NCBI GenBank assembly: GCA_029961685.1
Contig: JARWKL010000005.1
Span: forward strand, 6,374,904-6,438,903
Length of the DNA stretch: 64,000 nt
From: Aristolochia californica
Taxonomy: Eukaryota; Streptophyta; Magnoliopsida; Piperales; Aristolochiaceae
Direction: 5' to 3'
Below the pieces are notes generated by a model, which saw nothing but the letters and a program-made list of their open reading frames with translations, was not told the origin of the DNA and did no database searches. A program made the position numbers and the translations under genes. This document shows positions 22,384 through 32,709 of this stretch, piece after piece; position 1 is the stretch's first letter; every line of letters starts with the position of its first letter.

Positions 22384-23407
22384 TGGATTCTAGATAGTGG
22401 AGCCACTGACCATATTGTTTGCTGTCATACATTGCTTACGTCTTGGCGAGCTGTTACGAACAAAACAGTGGAATTACCAGATGATTCTCATGCTAATGTC
22501 ACACATGTTGGTCAAGTCATTTTCTCTTCTAGTTTGGTTATTCATAATCCCAATTTTCCAATTAAACCTAATTTTTATCAGTAAGTTTCTTCATCATTCT
22601 CTTTGCATCACCGTGTTCCTTACCCATTTTTGTGCCATACAGGACCTACTCTCGGGGAAGATGATTGGGACGGGAATTGAACGGCAGGGTCTCTACTACC
22701 TTGATCGTCCAAAACCATCATCATGTTATTCTGTACATTCTCCATTTGGTATTTGGCATCAACGTCTCGGACATCCATCACATCAAGTATTTGTCTTATT
22801 TCCATTTTTGAATAAAAATTCCTGTAGTTCAAACAATTGTCTAGTTTGCCCCTTGGCTAAACAAACTAGATCGTCATTTCCTTTGAGCACAATTTCTAGC
22901 ACATCATCTTTTGAAAAATTGCATGTTGATATCTGGGGGGGTTACCATATTGCACTGATTTCTGGGGCCCGATATTTCCTTACTATAATTGATGACTTTA
23001 CTAGATGCACATGGATTTATTTGATGCATCACAAATCTGAAACTCAAACTCACCTAACTAATTTTATTAGTATGGTAGAAACCCAATTTGCTTCCAAGGT
23101 GAAAGTTGTGCGTAGTGATAATGACCCTAAATTCACTCTTGCCACTTACTACTTGTCCAAAGGCATTATCCACCAAACCAGTTGTGTTCACACCCCGCAA
23201 CAAAACGGGGTAGCCGAACGCAAACATCGACACCTTCTAAACATGGCCGGAGCCTTACTTTTTCAAGCACATCTTCCTAAACGATTTTGGGGAGATGCCA
23301 TTTTAACAACTGCTTATCTCATAAATTGGACACCTACCCCAGTCTTGCAAGGTAAAACACCTTATGAACAATTATTTCATATTATCCCCACTTATTCTCA
23401 TTTATGA
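22384..23407 (+). pseudogene. Protease and integrase of the 20.5-kb element
   Basis: WILDSGATDHIV at 22384 is the aspartic protease active site. After frameshifts, a long open stretch holds the pre-integrase zinc-binding region (WHQRLGHPSHQ…CLVCPLAK), then the integrase core. The three acidic residues appear in LHVDIWGG, VRSDNDPKF and QNGVAERKH, giving the D,D-35-E pattern. The usual RSDNG Gly reads Asp. The core ends in a stop before the VFGC motif, which follows in another frame to about 23640 ([18 protein letters not shown]). Integrase inserts the cDNA into the host chromosome. Confidence 0.88.
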
Positions 23408-24002
23408 GTTTTTGGATGTTTATGTTTTGCCCATTCTCATGCCCACAAACCATCCAAATTTGATGCACGTGTCATTCGTTGCATGTTTCTTGGGTACCCT
23501 TATGGACAAAAGGGATATAGGGTTTATGATCTCCAACTCAATAAAGTATTTATCTTTCGAGATGTTACTTTATTTGAAAAGGAATTCCCTCTTAAACATT
23601 TTTTCGCTGCAAATAAGAGTCTCATGTTTCCTCCTCCTATAATGTCTGCTATTTATGGTAACCCTCTACCAGACATACCTTTATCAGACACACTTCCTTA
23701 GTCACCAAATCTTGACATTCCCCATGTTGATCATACTTTTTCCCCCCAAATACCTTCTCCTACTACCATACCACCTCCTACTCGTCGCCCCTCTACCAGG
23801 CCCATTAAGCGACCCGGTTTCCTTCAGGATTTTCATGTGGAAGCGACCCTACCGTCACGACTTAAACAATCTTCTGCCTCCAACGTGGTCACCACATCAG
23901 GTATACCTTATGACCTCTCTCACATTCTTTCTTATGCCCGGTTATCCTCATCTCATAAAGTTTTTACCACTTCATTAACCATTAAACAATAACCAACTAG
24001 TT

Positions 24003-25480
24003 TGTTACAGGCCATGAAGGATCCTAAATGGTGTCAAGCAATACATGATGAAATTCAAGCCCTCTAGGCTAACCACACATGGACGCTCATCTCTCTTCCA
24101 CCTGGCAAGAAACCCACTGGATGTAAATGGGTATACAAAAGTCAAGCTCAAATCTGATGGCACTGTTGAGAGTTACAAAGCTCGCCTAGTCACCAAAGGA
24201 TACAACCAGATTGAAGGACTTGACTATCAAGAGACGTTCGCCCCAGTTGCCAAGCTGGTTGTTGTTCGTGTCCTACTCAGTGTTTCTGCTATTCAAGGAT
24301 GACATCTTCACCAACTCGATGTCAACAATGCGTTCTTACATGGTGATCTTGATGAAGATGTCTACATGTCACTACCACCTGGTTTTGGACAAAAAGGGGA
24401 GACTCGAGTGTGCAAACTAAACAAGTCCCTATACGGCTTGAAACAACTTCTAGACAGTGGTTTTTGAAGTTTTCCACAACCCTCAAGATTGTTGGGTTTC
24501 ATCAATCAAAGGCAGATTATTCTTTATTCGTCCAATCCCACAAAGGAAATTTTACAGCACTACTTGTATACGTTGATGACGTGATTTTGGAAAATAACAG
24601 TCTGCGACATATTGAAGATGTGAAATAGTTATTATTCAAGCAGTTCAAACTTAAGGATATTGGTCAGCTCAAATACTTCTTGGGTATAGAAGTAGCAAGG
24701 TCTTCAAAGGGGATTACCCTCTCCCAAAGGAAATATGCATTAGAGATATTGGAAGATGCTGGATTTCTAGGAGCAAAACCTACGAGGTTCCCAATAGAGC
24801 AAAATTTGGCTCTTACACAATCCGATGGTGAACTCCTAAATGATCCTTCATCATACAGGCATCTTGTGGGAAGATTGATCTACTTGACCATCACTAGACC
24901 AGATATGGTCTATGTCGTCCATGTTCTAAGCCAATTGATGGAAAAACCACATACACCACACCTTGAGGCAGCACATAGAGTTCTTCGGTACCTGAAACAA
25001 ACTCCAGGACGGGGTATTTTATTATCCTCTACAAGTATACTCCAATTAAATGCATTTTGCGATGCAGATTGGGCTCGTTGTAGGGACATGAAGGTCAGTA
25101 ACAAGGTATTGTATATTTCTTAGACAATCACCCATTTCGTGGAAAACAAAGAAGCAAACAACGGTGGCTCGATCAACTGCCGAGGTAGAGTATCGTTCCA
25201 TGGCTGCTACATGTTGTGAAATTACCTGATTGAAAAATATTTTGAAAGACTTGAAAATCATACATACTCAACCAACCATGTTGTATTGTGACAACCAAGC
25301 TGCTTTCTACATCGCTTCAAATCCAGTATTCCATGAGCGAACCAAGCACATCGAAATCGATTATCACTTAGTTCGAAAAGATTCAAGTAGGGATGATTAA
25401 GATAACCCACATACGAACCAACGACCAAACTACAGACTTATTTACTAAGGCGTTGAGTTCATCCCAATTTGAGGCATTAC
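24003..25480 (+). pseudogene. Reverse transcriptase and RNase H of the 20.5-kb element
   Basis: It starts with AMKDPKWCQAIHDEIQAL and, across shifts, [57 protein letters not shown] and the intact catalytic LLVYVDDVI. Then come DIGQLKYFLGIEVARS, HLVGRLIYLTITRPDM, LEAAHRVLRYLKQTPG and the RNase H start FCDADWARC. Later RNase H pieces lie in shifted frames to about 25480 (TEVEYRSM-like, [12 protein letters not shown]). Many stops mean no active enzyme. Confidence 0.88.
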
Positions 25481-25506
25481 TCGACAAGTTGGGTATCATT
25501 AACATA

Positions 25507-25518
25507 CTTGAGGGGGAG
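25507..25518 (+). other. Polypurine tract of the 20.5-kb element
   Basis: TTGAGGGGGAG directly before the 3' LTR, the usual plus-strand DNA priming site. Confidence 0.85.
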
Positions 25519-25652
25519 TGTTGAAGATCCGAGATTAACTGGTCATGATCCGACAATAACAGATCTGTAATTTTAATTTCAAATGGGATTCGTTCCCTTA
25601 TATGTAAACATATTCTGAATGTATTTCTATATCAGAAATAAAGAATTTTACA
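25519..25652 (+). repeat. 3' LTR of the 20.5-kb copia element
   Basis: TGTTGAAGATCC…TTTTACA, 134 bases. It is followed directly by the right target-duplication copy GGTGG (25653-25657) and host coding sequence. Confidence 0.92.
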
Positions 25653-26057
25653 GGTGGAAAAGTACCATCCTCAATCCCTTGCAGACATTGCTGCTCATCG
25701 ATACATCGTCAATACTAGTGCCTCATATGTGCTAGTCTAGCTATTTCTGTTCTCTTATTCACTTTTGACTTACTTGTGTTTTGGTTTCTCTAACGATGTG
25801 TATGTAATCTTGGTGTCTGTTTGCGCGATACTATCATTAATTGATAGACTCACCAACGAGAACAACTTACCCCACCTTCTTCTTTATGGTCCTCCTGAAA
25901 TCAGGAAGACCTCTACCATCCTTGCTGGGGCAAGGAAGATCTTCGGGTCCCAGTATCAAAATATGATTCTTGAGCTCAATGCATCTGATGACATGGGAAT
26001 TGATGTCACTAGCCAACAGATTCAGAATTTTGCAAGTACTCTAAGCTTTTCCTTTGG
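25653..26057 (+). pseudogene. Replication factor C small subunit fragment
   Basis: Joining TCTTGGGTGG left of the copia element to 25658 onward gives WVEKYHPQSLADIAAHRYIVNT, then after an apparent intron (25717-25839) IDRLTNENNLPHLLLYG, TILAGARKIFGSQYQNM and ILELNASDD..GID, ending QNFASTLSFSFG at a GTAATT donor. This is the start of the AAA+ ATPase module of the plant RFC3/RFC5-type clamp-loader subunit, which helps load PCNA at primer ends. The Walker A loop should read GPPGTGKTS but reads GPPEIRKTS, destroying ATP binding, and the intron lacks an AG at its expected 3' end. The following exons (Walker B DEAD) are not found. It is a dead partial copy; the copia insertion splits the Trp-Val codons. 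Confidence 0.88.
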
Positions 26058-26171
26058 GTAATTTTTCTAGTTGATTCTATCTTCTCTTGAAAGACTTAAA
26101 AGTCTGATGCTAGCACATATGATACTATTATGCACCTTATGAATATATGCATATTTTGAAACTATTAAAAT

Positions 26172-26482
26172 ACGTCCCAGATCACAAAATGACCTGGAGA
26201 AGTTGGGAAATTTTTTCCTATTGATAGTCATATTACTTTCTTGACAATAACCTATATCAGATTATTCACTACTAACACTTCCAAATACGCAAGGCTATAC
26301 AAATGTTCAACAAGCCTAAAGCCTGAGAAGTGAACAACACAAGTATGGAGTAGACATCCTGCTTTCATACTGTGTCAAAGTTGGTTTCAGGTCCATCCTA
26401 AAATGACTAGCTGAAGTTGGGAGATTTTTCCCAACTAATAACCATGTGACTTTTATTGATATTAACCAATGTGGGATTACTC
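26172..26482. repeat. Paired short direct repeats, like 7606-7975
   Basis: Two related blocks, 26172-26265 and 26390-26482. Each has (A/C)CAAAATGAC(C/T)(A/T)GG-type words, GAAGTTGGGA(A/G)ATTTTT, then a TGATA.T.A stretch and (C/T)AATGTGGGATTACTCCAC or its decayed form. The blocks share words with the pair at 7.6 kb. Confidence 0.5.
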
Positions 26483-28106
26483 CACAGATAAAACCAACTT
26501 ATACTTGAATATAATCTGATTTGTACACTTTAAATGAAATATATACCTTGTTGTAGGTCTGTTATTGCTAGTTTTGTTGCTGTGTATTTGCTTCATTTTT
26601 TTTCTTTTTAATTTAACAGAAGATGTCTTTAGGTGATGAAAAAAAAAAAAGTTCTATGAGCAAAATTGGCATATAGGCTTTTGTTTTGCTCCTTTAGATG
26701 CTACTCATGTAAATGAGCGACTCCAACATGTGATAAAAGTTGAAGGGTGTGTTTCTTGCTTTCACTTTCCCATTTGAAGTGTAATGTATATATGTAAAAG
26801 AATTATAGATACGTAGAATTTCTCTAAATTCTGAAATTTACAGTTTTCTTATATGTATTATGATCAATTTGTTAGGGGCACTTTTTTTTTATCTTCCCTC
26901 CAATCCTTGTAGTGAAGGTCCACACAGGGAATATTTGAAAGTTGAACTCTTCTTTTCACCTTTTATGGAAGACTAGAAAGACTAGAAATTTTAAAGTTGA
27001 TATTGGGTTCACTTAATCTTTTGATGGTGAATTGCAATACTGTTGGGAAAAAAAGGTTCTAAAAATGATAGTGGGAATAGTGAAATACTCTTTTGATTTC
27101 TTGTTGTTTAATTTTTTTTCTTTCTTGAGCATGGATGTGGTCAGCTTACTCTTTTCATTTCTAGGGCATAATGTGGTTCTTTCCTCATCCTGGCTTAAAT
27201 GGATATAGTCTCCTACATATTTCTTCATGCTTATTGTTAGTGAAAGATCAAACTGCTCTAGTTTCTCCTTATAGAAATTAAATAACTTTCTTTTTAATTT
27301 TGTTTTTTTGGAGACTGATAAGAATTCTATTTGAGAGAGGAAATACAGGTAAACCGAAGAAAAGGCCAAGAATGTATTAGCAAATTACAATGAGGGAGAC
27401 ACTCCAAACAAGCCCATGGAGTTAGAGAGTTAACTTATTCAATCACTAGTGATCCTTTATACAACGGGGGAGAAACTCCAAACTAGGCATTGTGGATTTA
27501 TTCTACCATTAGTGATTTTGGTGATAATTTTGAGGATGATGTGAACACGCAAAGAAGTACTCAAAGGGAGTCTGCAGTATAATCTGCAAGAGCATCATAT
27601 TTTTTAGATGTATTAACAATTCAAATGTGACAAAATTATTGACTATTATGTTTTAATAAAATATTTTTTTTATATTTTGTATGTACAATTGTAGGTTTTT
27701 TATATTAAATATTAGATTGAGTTATGTTTGTGTTATTTTTATTTTTATAATCACGTTGTTTACACAGTATGTTGGATATTGAATAGTTTAAGAGCGAATA
27801 TTTAAACACTATTAAAATAATAATTTCATTAACTATTTTGATATTTTAAAAGTAAGTATATCCTTTTTATATAACTATTTTAATAGACTAACTTTATATA
27901 ATAAAATATCCTTTTTAAATAACTATTTCATATTTAGATATTACAAAATTAAAATTTGATTACAATTTTAATATTATATAAGTAAGCATTTTATAATTAT
28001 TATATTTATTATATTTATTTAATTAACTAATATTAATTTAATTTTCTAAAAGTCAGATCTATCAAAATATTTTATTAATAAAAAATCTCTTTGCAGTTTA
28101 CACCGT
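26483..28106. other. AT-rich unassigned DNA
   Basis: Strongly AT-rich, especially 27590-28080. I find no gene or defined repeat. Open frames here carry no recognisable motif. Confidence 0.4.
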
Positions 28107-28238
28107 ACTTTCCATTGTGCACATTAACACAAACAATTACTTTACACTACACTTTATATAGTGCACACTAACATAAACAAATACTTTACATTGCACTTTA
28201 TATTGCACACACTAACACAAACAAGTGATTCACTTTCA
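28107..28238. repeat. 44-bp tandem repeat, three units
   Basis: Units at 28107-28150, 28151-28194 and 28195-28238 each begin ACTTT and contain CACA(T/C)TAACA(C/T)AAACAA. The phase is exactly 44 bases, with moderate divergence between units. Confidence 0.7.
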
Positions 28239-28703
28239 CTTTCACTTTCCACATCACTTACAAAGTGCAGTAACCCCCCCTGAAATAATTGCCCCCACTT
28301 CATACTAAAGTTTGCTATTGGGTTGTTCATTAATTTCCTCCTACAATGTAATAGAGCATCATAGTTTTTTGCCTGCTTCAATTGATGAAAACACTCACGA
28401 ATTGGGCTCCATGAAGCAATTTGATCAAAATTGTTGAAAATGAGTGAGATATTTGATAAATCTTAAAAATATGTTTTTTAGAGCTCTTGTAAGAGTTAAA
28501 ATATAGGGCAAAAACAGCCTCAATGCAAGTGATGAGGAGGTTTTTGAGTATTTTTGTGTTTCTTCAAAAGTACCCCATAGCTTTCAAAGATACTTAAGCT
28601 TTTCAATTTTAAAAGAACACAACCTTTTGTCAAATACTTTTGATTTTTGAAAGATAATATTTCAGTGTGTTTTTATTTGGAATGAACTTTGTGTCATAAA
28701 GAT

Positions 28704-29005
28704 TGTTGAAGAAGATGAATTATTCTCATGTAATGGCATACCTTGTAATTTTTGGTTTATTTTAGCCCTTTATTATACATGATGTATGAGGGTGATTTAG
28801 TCTTTTGTAACTTATCTTGTACTATGAATAAATTGAAGGAGAGAGCTCCAAGGACACAAGCCATCTCTCTTTTTTCCCTAAAATCTCTGCTCTACTCATC
28901 TACTTGTTTTTGCCCTAAAACTTCTTCTCTTCTTCTCTTCTTCTCTCATCCATTCACTTCTTCTCAACCAACACTCTCTTAAGTATGAAACCTGATGATC
29001 TAACA
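28704..29005 (+). repeat. 5' LTR of the family D element
   Basis: TGTTGAAGAAGATGAATTATTC…GATGATCTAACA, 302 bases, ending in a pyrimidine-rich tail. The following TCTTATCGGTGC is a badly decayed TGGTATCAGAGC. Confidence 0.75.
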
Positions 29006-29756
29006 TCTTATCGGTGCACGGGTTTAAGGGTTTCAAATAAATTACTCTATGATCTAGTATTTCACTCCATAGAAGACAACTTAGGGTAGCCATAGAAGGA
29101 AGCAAGCTGAAACAAATTCCAACAAGGTCTCTTTTCAAGTAAGTTCTAGCAATTGTATCCTATAACTCTTTGAGTTTTTCTTCCTCCTAGAAAACTCAGT
29201 TTTTTTCTTCTTCTTAGAATCCAAAACCTGGATTATTTGAGTATACATATGCCTATTGTGTCACAATAGGCTTTGAAAGGTGAAAGTTTTGGTCTCAAGT
29301 TAACACACCTTGTGCTTCTTCAATTTCTCAATTTTTTAGGTCTGAATTATTACAAAGACTTTGAAAGCTTCTTCCTCTTGCTTCCTTGAAATTCTTTATC
29401 ATAAGTTTTACATTACTTGCTTCATGGCTTGAAACCTTAATTTAGGGTTTGGTGTTATTTTTTGCATAAGATATCTTTATACAAAGCTGAGATAATCTTG
29501 ATTTTACAGCTATAATTCTATTTCTGATTTTTTTCTCTCCCTTTTTGCCATGCACAATATTTCCTAGTCATCATATATGCTATGCTCGTATCCTTATTTT
29601 ATTGTTTCTTTTCTTTTGGATTATGGCTGCTGAATTAAAAACTTGCATATATTTTGTGTTGCTACTACTACCACTTGATCATTTAAGCGAAGTCTTTATT
29701 TTATTTTATTCAAATCGTCCTTGAGTCTTCAAGTTCTTTTTTTTATCTAAACATTT

Positions 29757-30330
29757 GTGAAAGCTCAAATAAGTTTATTAACTCCATCTCCGAATTCAAC
29801 AAGGACGAATTTTTTGAGAATTACTACTATACCACTTAAAGGTTTGTCTAATTATTTATCATGGTCTCAATTTTTAAAATGTCTTTTGATTCTCATAGAT
29901 CTTATTGGACACCTCACTCAACCCTCTATGGATGAAAAAGATCATTCCTATCAAAAGTGTTTAAAGGAGTATACCCTTGTTACAAGTTGGTTAATCAATA
30001 GTATGGAAGAACCAGTTGCTAATAACTTTGTTAACTTGGATACAACCAAAGATATTTGAGACACTTGTGCCCACTCCTGATAGTCTTCAGAAACTCTATG
30101 ACATTTTTCAAGACAAGTATATGACCAAGCAAGGTGAACATCGTAATGAGTGTTTTGCTTGATTTAATGGGCTTCTATAAGAATGGAAAATTGCTTAACC
30201 ATACTCTACAAATATTGCCACTCAAGATAAATAAAGATAAGCACGTGTGTCAGCCATTTGCCTTGCCAATTTGAAGCCCTACCTTGATGTTTCCAAATCA
30301 TAGGTACTAATTTTTCTACTAAACCATCCT
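29757..30330 (+). pseudogene. Broken Gag of the family D element
   Basis: The frame reads FLRITTIPLKGLSNYLSWSQFLKCLL, LIGHLTQPSMDEKD and TSWLINSMEEPVANNFVNLDTTKDI, then a stop at 30057. It continues in shifted frames as a decayed LYDIFQDKYM block, NLKPYLDVSKS and VCVTMLRIP. It is the same Gag type as 14014-14735 and 48915-49290 (minus). The zinc knuckle is lost. Confidence 0.75.
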
Positions 30331-30555
30331 TTGAAGTTGTTTGTGTAACCATGCTACGAATTCCTTTTTTCCTTTCATTATTAAGGCTTCTAGCCCTCTC
30401 ATCTATAAATAATGAAGTGAGGGGGAGAGCCATAGGGACAAGGGTATTTTGGAAGAAAAAATATATAATACAAATCTGAACTACTAGAGATGATAGATCG
30501 GAAAAGGATGACAATATCTCTGTGGATTGACTAAGTCAACTCATAGAACCCGCTC

Positions 30556-31757
30556 TAATACTATATTAAAATAAAAAAAGCATGAACCTCTCCTAGTGAA
30601 TTTTCAATTTTGTTGGGGAAAATCCAATTTCCAAGTTTCCCAATTTCCAAAAATTTCTCTCCTACTCTACAAGGAAAAAGAAGAAGCAAAAAGGGGAATG
30701 AAGAAAGCGGAAAAAAAAGGAGAGGAAGGAAAGAATGAAAGATGGAAAAGGTAAAAAGGAGATGGAGGAAGAAAAAGGAAGAAAAAGAAACATATAAAAA
30801 AAGGGAAGAAAGGAAAAAAGAAAAATTGAAAAAAAGGAAAGAAGGAGAAGAAGGAAAAAAGAGAAGATTGAAGAAAAGGAAAAAAAGAAAGAACCTCTCC
30901 TTGGGTGCTTTCTCCCAACGAAGTTCCAAATTTCACGTAGAGGAATCCAATTTTTGAGTTAAAATTTTTCCTAATTTCCTAACTTTGATATCCTCTACAA
31001 GTAAATATGAGAAGGAAGAAAAAGGGGACAAAAGAAAAGGAAAACGGAAGAGGAAGAAAAGAAGGATTGAAGAAAAGTAGGAGGAGAAGAAAAAAGGGAA
31101 GAAAGGGAAAAAATGGGAAAAAAGGAAAGGATGAAAAAGGAAAGAAGAAGAAGGAAAAAAAGGGGAAGAAAGAAGAAAAGAAAAAATACAAGGAAAGAAG
31201 GAGAAAAAGAAAAAGAAATAGGAACCTCTCCCAACGAATTTGGGAAATCTGTTGGGACATGCTACTTTATTCAAGCGAATTTCCCAATTTCTTTGAAAAA
31301 AATAAAATTTCCTAATTTCCAACTTTTGTTGTCCTCCTCTACAAGGAAAAAGGAGTAGAAGGAAAAAGAGGAAAAAAAGAAGAAAAAGGAAAAACTGGAA
31401 AGGAGGAAGAAAATGGAAAAGGAAAAATTGGAGAACGAAAAAAGTATGAAAGACATAAAAGGAGAAGAACTCCCAAGGATTTTTCATTTTAATCCACTGG
31501 GAAAGGATACTTGCACCCATAGACCTCCTAGCGGATTTCATAAATTTGTTGATAGAGGATTCTAGAATTTGATATCTCCCAACGAATTTTGAAATTCTCT
31601 GACAAAAAGTTGTTTTTTCCAATGAATTTGGAGTTTGTTGGGAAAAAATTGTCTATCCCAGTGAATCGTAATATTCGTTAGGAGAGGTTTTTCTACTAGC
31701 GAATTGAATTTAGGTGGTGGGTTGTTTTGTTGGTAGAGACAAATTTTCTTATAGTTG
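30556..31757 (-). mobile_element. CACTA-type transposon end fragment
   Basis: Read on the minus strand from 31757, the sequence starts CAACTATAAGAAAATTTGTC, one insertion away from the plant CACTA terminus CACTA(C/T)AAGAAAAT. Behind it lie many inverted and direct copies of CC(C/A)AACGAATTT and AATTCGTTGGGA words, the subterminal repeats expected of En/Spm-like elements. Between 30670 and 31470 the plus strand is almost pure purine in three blocks separated by CTCTACAAG(G/T)AAA words. No transposase frame and no second terminus were found. A possible 3-base target copy is TTA after 31757. Confidence 0.55.
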
Positions 31758-31800
31758 TTATTTAAGAAAAATTTGAGATAAGGACTATAATATAAATTTT

Positions 31801-31925
31801 ATGGGTACATTAATATTGAAGGGTTTGTAGATGCAAACTGGAGTAGTTCACTTGCCTCTTGTTACTGTACAATGGTAGGTGGGAATTTGGTTACCTGGAG
31901 AAGCAAAAACAAAGTGTTCTGGTAA
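31801..31925 (+). pseudogene. RNase H fragment fused to integrase
   Basis: IEGFVDANWSSS (the RNase H DADW motif with the second Asp changed to Asn) and CYCTMVGGNLVTWRSKNKV belong to the end of copia pol, yet integrase sequence follows immediately. This order does not occur in an intact element, so it marks a recombination or deletion junction. Confidence 0.7.
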
Positions 31926-32370
31926 GGTTTAGTGAGTTCCAGTCCTTCTGTGAAAGTAATGGCCTTATCCAACAAATATCTTGTGCCTACACACCTCAAC
32001 AGAATGATGTTGCCGAAAAAAAGAACCCTAATCTCCTTGAGGTTGCTTGGGGCCTCCTCTACTCCTTGAAGGTACCCTACTTTTATTGGCCTAATGCCAT
32101 ACTCACAACCTATTTCTTTATCAATAGGTTACCTTCATTTGTACTTGGTCATAAGACTCCTTATTCTGTATTATTTCCTAGTGAAGACCCGTTTTCTCTT
32201 CCCGTAAATGTCTTTGGGTGTTTTTGTTTTGTCGATATCACATCTCCTCAGAAAAGTAAGCTTGCCCCTCGTTCTATGAAGTGCATTTTCTTGGGTAAAC
32301 TCTCACACTCAAAAATGTTATGTCTGTTACAATCCAACCCTTCGGCGGTTACTTGTGTCTAGGGATGTGA
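31926..32370 (+). pseudogene. Integrase C-terminal half, family A element
   Basis: SNGLIQQISCAYTPQQNDVAEKKNPNLLEVA carries the catalytic Glu context (QNGVAERKN in intact elements). It is followed by YWPNAILTTYFFINRLPS, FGCFCFVDITSPQKSKLAPRSMKCIFLG. The first two catalytic Asp residues are missing. A frameshift after about 32362 leads into SRDVTFF-like sequence. Confidence 0.8.
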
Positions 32371-32709
32371 CCTTTTTTTAGGACAACTCATTCTATTCCT
32401 TGAATGATACTCCTCCAGGTTTGTCATTCCCTCCTACCACTCCTCATCCATTTGTGCCCTTTAATGCTGATGTCACTCCGCCCCCAAAGCATTAGCCAAC
32501 ACTACACCTATAGAGTTTTCAGATCCTACCGAGGTAAGTCCTTCCCCTATTCTATTTGGTCCATACTTTGATACTCAGCCCATTGATCTAAGAAAATAAT
32601 CTCGTACTTGTACTACTTCTCATCCTATATCCAACTTTATGTCTCGCCATCGTTTGTCTTTCGCAAGTTATTGGTTCTTTGCATCTCTTTCTTCCATCTA
32701 TATTATGCA

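Larger units (their letters stand above)
20530..25652 (+). mobile_element. Full-structure Ty1/copia element (RE1/Ale-like)
   Basis: It has, in order: 5' LTR, initiator-tRNA PBS, gag, protease, integrase, reverse transcriptase, RNase H, polypurine tract, 3' LTR, and a perfect 5-bp target duplication. The domain order is copia (integrase before reverse transcriptase). The LTRs of about 134-157 bases and the Gag opening HPLYLHHSDQPGLVLV point to the RE1/Ale (Retrofit) group. Stops and frameshifts in every part make it non-autonomous. It interrupts a replication factor C exon. Confidence 0.93.

Noticed and set aside
30561..31622. Long minus-strand frames rich in Phe, Ser and Leu
   Set aside because: They are translations of the purine-rich tract (polypyrimidine on the other strand). 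Low complexity, overlapping frames in all phases and CACTA-type flanks argue against a gene.
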